NCBI GenBank assembly: GCA_910585785.1 | Contig: CAJUEV010000008.1 | Location: forward strand, 20,261-84,260 | Reading direction: 5' to 3' | DNA length: 64,000 bases | Origin: an uncultured Christensenella sp. | Lineage (GTDB): Bacteria; Bacillota; Clostridia; Christensenellales; Borkfalkiaceae | Shown here: positions 58,955-64,000 of the stretch, in pieces | Layout: every line of letters starts with the position of its first letter | Position numbering within the stretch: position 1 is the first letter of the stretch | Notes under the pieces: generated by a model | Told to the model about the DNA's origin: nothing | Database searches by the model: none | Seen by the model: the letters and a program-made list of their open reading frames with translations, nothing else | Translations under genes and position numbers: made by a program

Positions 58955-60103
58955 TCAGTCTTCAAACTTCCAGTCCGCAACCTTCATACCCCAGCAACGG
59001 CGGCGTTTGGCAAGTTCGGGATTGAAACTTTTCCAAAGATTTTGAATGTATTTGTTGTTTTCAAGCATAGGTCCCGTTTCAAGGTATTTTACACCGAGTT
59101 TGTTAAGCCCCAAAAGGCAGTTGTGCAAAATCATTGCAACGGCGCCCTTGTTTTTGTGCTCTTTGGCAATACCTATACTCATCATATCGGCAACTTCAAC
59201 GTGCTTCATCGCCCTTAAATAGGGGAAGAAACCGAAGGGGAAAATGTGCCCCCTGCCCTTTTGCATAACTTCGTTGATGGAAGGCATCATAAACCCGTAC
59301 GCAACCACGCTTTCGTCCTTGACGACAACGGTGGCGAGTTCGGGAATAAGCACCTGATAAATGGTGTCCATTTCGCGCTTTTTCTGCTTGTCGTTTATGG
59401 GCGTGGTTCCGTAAAGCGGCGAGTACGCCTCGTCAAGCACGTCAAGGCATTTCATAATATATTCGCTTAACTTCTTTTTGTCGTGCTTCAAAAGATAGGC
59501 AACGTCCAAAACTTCAAAACCGTACTTTGCTACGATTTCGTCGTTAAGCTGTTTAAGCCTGTCGTCCTTTTCGGGCACGGCTATTCTCAGGCAGTGCCAG
59601 TCTACAACCTTATACGCGTTCATTTTTTCCATATGTTCAACGTAATAAGGGTAGTTGTAAATTTCAATATAAGTGCTGTCTTTATCAAAACCGTCGATAA
59701 GCATACCTTCTTCGTTGAGGTCGGAAAAGCTCATAGGTCCGATAATTTCTTCCATACCGAGTTCGCGCGCCCATTTGAAAAGTTCGTTAAAAAGCGCCTT
59801 CGTCACTTCGAAATCGTCTATAACGTCAAAACGAGTGAAACGCAGCTGCTTTGTTCCGAATTTTTCGTTTGCGCCGCGGTGCCATATGCCCGCTATTCTG
59901 CCGGCAAGTTTTCCGTCCTTGTATGCAAGAAACATTTTGCAGTCGGCAAAACGGAACGCATCGTTTATCTTCGGGTCAAACTCGGCAAATTCGTCCATAT
60001 ATAAATTGGGACAAGCGTAAGGATTTCCCTTATATAAATCAATAAGAAATTTAAAAAACTTCTTTTTATCGCGCTTTGAATATATTTGTTTAACTTCTAT
60101 CAT
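58955..60103 (-). CDS. GNAT-superfamily-like protein, 382 residues
   Basis: A cytoplasmic protein about twice the usual GNAT size. The N-terminal half holds KMFLAYKDGKLAGRIAGIWHR and FDVIDDFEVTKALFNELFKWARELGMEEIIGP, a first GNAT-like fold; the C-terminal half holds ELATVVVKDESVVAYGFMMPS and MSIGIAKEHKNKGAVAMILHNCLLGLNKLGVKYLETGP, a second one with an acetyl-CoA-like loop and N-x-x-x-x-x-L-W. It is therefore a tandem GNAT fold, as in FemX-like or N-myristoyl-transferase-type enzymes. Substrate unknown. The ATG has only a weak GAG; a strong AAGGAG lies 60 bases further upstream without a matching start codon. Confidence 0.8.
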   Translation of the reverse strand: MIEVKQIYSKRDKKKFFKFLIDLYKGNPYACPNLYMDEFAEFDPKINDAFRFADCKMFLAYKDGKLAGRIAGIWHRGANEKFGTKQLRFTRFDVIDDFEVTKALFNELFKWARELGMEEIIGPMSFSDLNEEGMLIDGFDKDSTYIEIYNYPYYVEHMEKMNAYKVVDWHCLRIAVPEKDDRLKQLNDEIVAKYGFEVLDVAYLLKHDKKKLSEYIMKCLDVLDEAYSPLYGTTPINDKQKKREMDTIYQVLIPELATVVVKDESVVAYGFMMPSINEVMQKGRGHIFPFGFFPYLRAMKHVEVADMMSIGIAKEHKNKGAVAMILHNCLLGLNKLGVKYLETGPMLENNKYIQNLWKSFNPELAKRRRCWGMKVADWKFED

Positions 60104-60237
60104 AAACTCAATCGAATACGGTTGCCCTGTCGGATTATTGCCGAAGCGCTCGCCCGCAGTACTCTCCTTTTTTGTAAGCGGTTTTATCCTGTGCGTATAT
60201 ACGCAGTTTTTTTACCGAAAAAATACTCTCTTTTGCG

Positions 60238-60266
60238 AGTTTAACATATTTTATCGTCAATGTCAA
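60238..60266 (-). promoter_or_regulatory. Promoter of the GNAT-like gene
   Basis: On the minus strand TTGACA (60261-60266), 17-bp spacer, TAAACT (60238-60243). The predicted leader is about 130 bases. Confidence 0.75.
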
Positions 60267-60287
60267 ACTTATCGCAAGACAAATTAA

Positions 60288-60318
60288 CGGCGCGGACTGC
60301 CATTTGCAATCCGCGCCG
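60288..60318 (-). terminator. Hairpin after the linker membrane protein gene
   Basis: CGGCGCGGA pairs perfectly with TCCGCGCCG around 13 bases; on the minus strand GTTAATTTG follows, a poor T-run. Position after the stop at 60365 favours a terminator. Confidence 0.55.
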
Positions 60319-60364
60319 AACTGCGTTTAAATTATACGCCGCACCAACCGTTTTAATTACGGTA

Positions 60365-62176
60365 TTACAAGCCTTTTTTAAGCTTTCTTATTTTGTGTTT
60401 TATGGGGAACGCCCAGAAAATGGAAATCAGCCACAGCAACAAATAGCATACGCCGCTTATCCAAGCCGCAGTTTTTATTGCGGACAACGCCGCGGCAAAA
60501 ATTTGTCCTGCTGCGGTCGAGTCCACCGCAACGTTTAAAGAACCGCTTAAAAACTGAACTATACTGTCGCAAACCTGCTCATATATCTGGGGGAACGCCG
60601 AAGTCAGCACGGGTTTTGCCGCCAGAGGCACTATAAAGAATATGATGCACGGCCAGAAGCAGAAAAGTTTTACGTACCACGTCATAAACCGTTTGTTGCG
60701 CGCAAACATATGGAAGAACGCGAACAAAAACAGTATAACCCACATCAGTATGAAAAAGCCTATACCCAAAAAGACGTAGCCGTATACGCCGAATACCGAG
60801 CCGTTTCCGCCGACCGCGTCAACAACTGCGGTTTTAAGCGTTGCGGAAAAATCTTCGCCTATAAACTGACGCGCAAATCCTTCGCCCATAGCGCGGTACG
60901 TAACGTATTTGGGCACTTCCTTATCGCCCGTGCCGTCGGGATTTTCCGTTCCTTCGCCGCCTGTTCCTTCGCCGCCGTCGGGATTTTCCGAAGGAGGGGG
61001 AACCTCTCCGCCGTCCGTTTCACCTTCCGCAAGCACAAGTCTGCCCAAAAGCACAAGCCTTACCGCGGTTTTTTCTTCGGGAGTATATTCGGGCCGGGGG
61101 TCTTCGGAGTCTGCCGGAGGCTGATTATCGGGATTAATAAAGCCGCCTATAATCGAGCCCAAATCAAAATCGCCCATTCCGCCCATCATTTCGGACGCGA
61201 TAACGGATATCATCGCTTCAACCGAAAAGTTATCCTGACCCGTCGCCTCGTCGCGGGTGTGCTCTACCGTTTTATCGTAAAGTTCGGTTATCTGTTTAGA
61301 AACTTCCGCTTTCTGCTCCTCGGTAAGGGGCGCCAAATCGTCCTTGCCTTCCGAAAGCGAATCTATGTAATTTATAATTGTGTCGGAAGCTTCCTGCGCG
61401 CTTTTAACCTCGTCAAGGCTGTCGATAGTCGCCTGCAACTCCTCCGCCACGACAAGGTCCGCATATTCCGCGGGCAAATTGTCCTTTATCGCGGGGGCGA
61501 CAACCGCCGAAACCACCGCTTTTTGCACGTGCTTTCCGGCAGTGTCAAACGCCGTTCCGAAGCCCGTGACCAAAGTCGCTTCAAGCTGCGTCACAAAGCC
61601 CTTAGCCTCGTTAAAAAACAGTTCGTCCAAAAACTTTTCGGCTTTATCCTGTGCCATAAAAACTTTAAGCGAATTATTTGCCGAAACGGAAACATTTGCC
61701 TTTATCGCGCCCATAACTTCGTTTACAATGGGCTCTACAAGTTCGCGCACGTTAATTTCTTTAAGCAAATCTTTTATGGACGTTCCGGAATCTCCGCCGT
61801 TGTTTTCGCCGTCCGAACCTTCCGTCCCTCCGGCGTTTCCCGCCCCGTCCGTATCGCCCGTCCCGTCGTTTTCGCCTTCTTTTGTCAAAACGGAAACGGT
61901 TTCGCCGCCGTCGGGATTTTCAGGCGTTTCACCGCCGCTTTCTCCGCCCGTTTCGCCGCCGACGTCTTCGACAAGCGCGTTAACTTTTTCCACCGCAAAA
62001 TCGCAAACCAGCTTTTTAATCGTTTCGTTGCCGACGATAACCCCAAGCTCCAATTTAACAAGCGGCATAAAAAACAATGAAAGCGACGCTATTATGCAAA
62101 GAATACACACGATTAAATTGACCGGTATAAGCTTCCTTTGCAAGCGCGCTATTTCCTGACCTCTCGTTCTGCGCAT
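60365..62176 (-). CDS. Large membrane protein with acidic Gly-rich linkers, unknown family
   Basis: 603 residues. One N-terminal membrane helix (about 17-38) and three near the C-terminus (around FLGIGFFILMWVILFLFAFF, FFIVPLAAKPVL and ISGVCYLLLWLISIFWAF). The long part between is outside and helical, interrupted by two low-complexity acidic linkers that share the unit ENPDGGE (first near residues 72-135, second near 400-450). I do not recognise the family. AAGGAG five bases before the ATG at 62176 and a consensus promoter at 62213 set the start; the frame is open 55 codons further up but that includes the promoter. An envelope scaffold is possible. Confidence 0.75.
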   Translation of the reverse strand: MRRTRGQEIARLQRKLIPVNLIVCILCIIASLSLFFMPLVKLELGVIVGNETIKKLVCDFAVEKVNALVEDVGGETGGESGGETPENPDGGETVSVLTKEGENDGTGDTDGAGNAGGTEGSDGENNGGDSGTSIKDLLKEINVRELVEPIVNEVMGAIKANVSVSANNSLKVFMAQDKAEKFLDELFFNEAKGFVTQLEATLVTGFGTAFDTAGKHVQKAVVSAVVAPAIKDNLPAEYADLVVAEELQATIDSLDEVKSAQEASDTIINYIDSLSEGKDDLAPLTEEQKAEVSKQITELYDKTVEHTRDEATGQDNFSVEAMISVIASEMMGGMGDFDLGSIIGGFINPDNQPPADSEDPRPEYTPEEKTAVRLVLLGRLVLAEGETDGGEVPPPSENPDGGEGTGGEGTENPDGTGDKEVPKYVTYRAMGEGFARQFIGEDFSATLKTAVVDAVGGNGSVFGVYGYVFLGIGFFILMWVILFLFAFFHMFARNKRFMTWYVKLFCFWPCIIFFIVPLAAKPVLTSAFPQIYEQVCDSIVQFLSGSLNVAVDSTAAGQIFAAALSAIKTAAWISGVCYLLLWLISIFWAFPIKHKIRKLKKGL

Positions 62177-62212
62177 ATGCTCTCCTTTCATATTACTAAC
62201 TAAATATATTAC

Positions 62213-62241
62213 AGTATATACGCGAAGAATGATTTTGTCAA
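62213..62241 (-). promoter_or_regulatory. Promoter of the linker membrane protein gene
   Basis: On the minus strand TTGACA (62236-62241), 17-bp spacer, TATACT (62213-62218). Confidence 0.82.
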
Positions 62242-62331
62242 TGGATATTCCGTCCGTAAAACCTGCAAAATAACCGCGTTTTTTGTCGGAAGCGGCGCAA
62301 AATTTCACCCAAAAAGCCTGAAAATACCGTC

Positions 62332-62381
62332 CTTTTTTCAATTGCCCCCGACATATGGCGCATTTAAAGGCGTTTGCCGCC
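62332..62381 (-). repeat. Interspersed repeat, copy 4
   Basis: Minus strand: AAACGCCTTTAAATGCGC, then CATATGTCGGGGGCAATT and GAAAAAAG. It lies in the gap between the gene starting at 62176 and the one ending at 62416, about 90 bp upstream of the promoter of the former. Confidence 0.68.
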
Positions 62382-62415
62382 TTTTATTTTACAGCCTGCA
62401 AGCGCCTTTGTAGCA

Positions 62416-63159
62416 TTATTTACCAAATTTGTTTTTCTTGTGCGATTTCTGCCTTTTCAAATAAGTTTTAAACAACAAGGTTATATCTTCGTCGTTAAGA
62501 TAGGGGTATAATTCGTCCATATTCAGCGTGCTGTCTTCGTCCTTGCAATAGTCTTTCACTATTTCGTGCCAGCAATCGTCGCTTACAAACGGCATCATTT
62601 CCCTGTCAATATATCCCGTTTTAGCGCGTTTTATAAATATTTCGTCTATGTCGGCGTCCTTTGCAAACGGCAGTATATCCTTTACTTTAAGCCCCTTAAA
62701 AGTTTCGCCCTCGCTTTTTAAAAGCATTTTAGTTAAAAGTGAAATATCTTCGTCGCACAAAAACGGAAGTATGCCAACCATATTCATTTCCAAATCGCCG
62801 TAAAGGAATTCCCACACCATATTGTGCAACGATTTTTCGGACATATAGGGCGCGATTTTTTCAAATTTTTCCGCGTCGGAATTACCGCCGCTATCTTCAC
62901 CATAACGCGCGTAATCGCCCGCCCCGTCGCCGTCTTCGTCGTTAATAATAATCGTTTCCACGTCCACGCGCGAATCTTCGCCGTAAGTTTTTTCGTTTTC
63001 CTCCGCCTTTCTATCCGCGTCAGCGTCCCAACCGAACCCGCGCGATTTAAGTTTTTCGTTAATGACGGAGTCAAGTTTATCAAGTTTGTTTTTTATTTTT
63101 TCGTCAAGCCCTTCAAGGTGAACTTCCACGCTCTTCAAAAATTTTTCAAAATCGTTCAT
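62416..63159 (-). CDS. Hypothetical partner of an XRE regulator, HEAT-like C-terminus
   Basis: 247 residues, unknown family. Residues 1-45 form an amphipathic helix or coiled coil (VEVHLEGLDEKIKNKLDKLD). An acidic linker of about 50 residues follows, then three or four helical repeats of about 33 residues with the pattern I-x-P-(F/Y)-(L/M/V)-x-(D/E)-(E/D) (IAPYMSEKSLHNM, ILPFLCDEDISLL, ILPFAKDADIDEI, MMPFVSDDCWHEI, LYPYLNDEDITLL). The end is basic. The ATG overlaps the XRE gene stop by four bases, so the two proteins are made together and probably bind each other. Confidence 0.75.
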   Translation of the reverse strand: MNDFEKFLKSVEVHLEGLDEKIKNKLDKLDSVINEKLKSRGFGWDADADRKAEENEKTYGEDSRVDVETIIINDEDGDGAGDYARYGEDSGGNSDAEKFEKIAPYMSEKSLHNMVWEFLYGDLEMNMVGILPFLCDEDISLLTKMLLKSEGETFKGLKVKDILPFAKDADIDEIFIKRAKTGYIDREMMPFVSDDCWHEIVKDYCKDEDSTLNMDELYPYLNDEDITLLFKTYLKRQKSHKKNKFGK

Positions 63160-63608
63160 AGTTTTATTATTCCTCCCATATATATGCGTTCGTTTTCTGT
63201 CAATTTAGGCGTTAGTTCCGCCATATCGGTCTTTATTTTTCGCTCTTTTACGGCTTTTAAAATTGCAAGTCGCTCCTTCGGCGAAAACTGGTACAACACA
63301 TCCGGCAAACTTACTTTCAGTTTACCGTTTAAAATACTGTTCATCACAAACTCGCGGCTGTGCCCCTTAAACAAGTCGTCTTCCGAAAATTTTGCAGGTT
63401 GCCCCATACACAAAATTTCTTCAAAACTTACGTTGAAAAGTTTGCACAACTCTGCAAGATTGTCTACGGAAGGCAACGTTTGCCCCAACTCCCAGCGCGA
63501 AACCGCTTGTCTTGTCACATACAAAATTTCCGCCAATCCGTCCTGACTGTAACCGTTGCGCGCCCGCAAATTATGTATTTGTTTGCCCACTGCCTGAAAG
63601 TCAAGCAT
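63156..63608 (-). CDS. XRE-family regulator with C-terminal extension
   Basis: 150 residues. An N-terminal Cro/C1-type HTH (IHNLRARNGYSQDGLAEIL, VTRQAVSRWELGQTLPSVDNL, FNVSFEEILC) is followed by about 75 residues that are partly helical and may bind a ligand or the coupled partner (LYQFSPKERLAILKAVKE). GGAG precedes the ATG. It is first in a two-gene unit. XRE regulators with coupled partner proteins often work as sensor-repressor pairs; the controlled genes are unknown. Confidence 0.9.
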   Translation of the reverse strand: MLDFQAVGKQIHNLRARNGYSQDGLAEILYVTRQAVSRWELGQTLPSVDNLAELCKLFNVSFEEILCMGQPAKFSEDDLFKGHSREFVMNSILNGKLKVSLPDVLYQFSPKERLAILKAVKERKIKTDMAELTPKLTENERIYMGGIIKL

Positions 63609-63665
63609 TATCGTCTCCTTCTTTTATTGCGGCTTAAACAGCCGCCGTTTGCCTTTTACAACGTT

Positions 63666-63694
63666 ATTTTAGCACAACTTTTCCGCCATTGCAA
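63666..63694 (-). promoter_or_regulatory. Promoter of the XRE-partner unit
   Basis: On the minus strand TTGCAA (63689-63694), 17-bp spacer, TAAAAT (63666-63671). Confidence 0.7.
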
Positions 63695-63907
63695 GCAAGC
63701 AATAGTTGCGGAACTTTCACCTGAAAACAAGTCAACTTTACACATTTTTAAGTTTGATTATAGCCCGCTTTCAACAGGTAAATACATAGCTAAAATTTTA
63801 AAACCGCCAAAAAAATACCGTAATCCGCAAATTAATAAAAAACATCTTAAACGTTAAAATAACGGCGACAAAAAAAGCGCAGACAAATATTATGCAGCGC
63901 TTAAACA

Positions 63908-63940
63908 AAAAAATAAAGGGCGCAAGAATTTGCGTCCTTT
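63908..63940 (-). terminator. Terminator of a gene beyond the right edge
   Basis: AAAGGGCGCAA pairs with TTGCGTCCTTT (one wobble) and on the minus strand is followed by ATTTTTTT. It must end a leftward transcript entering from beyond 64000. The last 50 bases of the window cannot be assigned; 63695-63907 holds nothing I can support. Confidence 0.75.
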
Positions 63941-64000
63941 AAAAATGAAAACCGGCAACTACCTTATCTTGCGGGGGCGAGCGCGGAGTTCCCGAAACAG

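Noticed and set aside
60104..60170. Small upstream reading frame before the GNAT-like gene, from a CTG after AAGGAG to a TGA overlapping the ATG
   Set aside because: CTG starts are rare and the spacing to AAGGAG is only four bases; suggestive but not supportable.
63945..64000. The right edge resembles the complement of a 5S rRNA 3' end (CCGGCAACTACC)
   Set aside because: The loop E consensus and the conserved GAUGGUA region are not found where expected; all three minus frames are also short open ends, so it cannot be assigned.

Overview
The window reads as a chromosomal segment of a low-to-mid GC Gram-positive bacterium, most likely an anaerobic gut-type Clostridia (Bacillota). Evidence: strong Shine-Dalgarno sites, consensus sigma-A promoters with 17-bp spacers, and typical Bacillota families (DUF975, YitT, DUF1292, YtxH-like, NifU/NifS with an Rrf2 regulator, a yybP-ykoY riboswitch, a DtxR-type regulator). 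Several proteins are lineage-restricted and I do not recognise them. Placement below class (for example a Christensenellales-like lineage) is inference.

Layout. 1-3.95 kb: response regulator, sensor kinase, ABC ATPase and FtsX-like permease (cut by the left edge), with matching TTTAAGAA regulator sites upstream of both halves. 3.9-4.5 kb: relics of a serine recombinase and a BspA-type repeat protein, then tRNA-Ser. 4.7-8.7 kb: DUF3737, a MalY/PatB aminotransferase and a lipase coupled by GTGA overlaps, then a LURP-one-like and a TerB-like protein. 8.9-12.06 kb: tRNA-Val, tRNA-Ala and an AT-rich island with a DNA cytosine methyltransferase, a putative restriction enzyme and an orphan. 12.1-14 kb: isochorismatase-like hydrolase with an in-frame stop at codon 2, a deaminase and a ferredoxin. 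14.3-16.2 kb: a Na/Pi cotransporter behind a manganese riboswitch. 16.4-25.5 kb: housekeeping genes (ruvX, DUF1292, SDR, rpsB-tsf), a DtxR/MntR-like regulator and membrane proteins. 25.6-29 kb: divergent XRE regulators and a P-type ATPase. 29-35.3 kb: glycolipid-type glycosyltransferase, iron-sulfur module (Rrf2, NifS, NifU) and quinolinate synthase. 35.3-40.2 kb: glycogen branching enzyme and GH13 glucosidase. 40.4-49 kb: tandem YitT proteins, a heterodimeric ABC exporter, TldD/TldE. 49-58.6 kb: a complete oligopeptide ABC importer in which four of the five subunits are greatly enlarged. 59-64 kb: GNAT-like protein, a large membrane protein with acidic Gly-rich linkers, and an XRE regulator with a coupled partner.

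Main points of interest: (1) the enlarged Opp importer, with a roughly 380-residue insertion in OppD, a roughly 100-residue insertion in OppF, a roughly 215-residue ectodomain in OppC and loss of the OppD C-terminal cysteines; (2) the Mn2+ riboswitch driving a Na/Pi cotransporter; (3) two consensus promoters placed so that ruvX and the DtxR-like gene would be leaderless; (4) operators lying inside promoter spacers (XRE pair, methyltransferase); (5) a roughly 40-bp interspersed repeat, four copies, two of which supply a ribosome binding site; (6) Lys/Ala-rich tails on unrelated cytoplasmic proteins.
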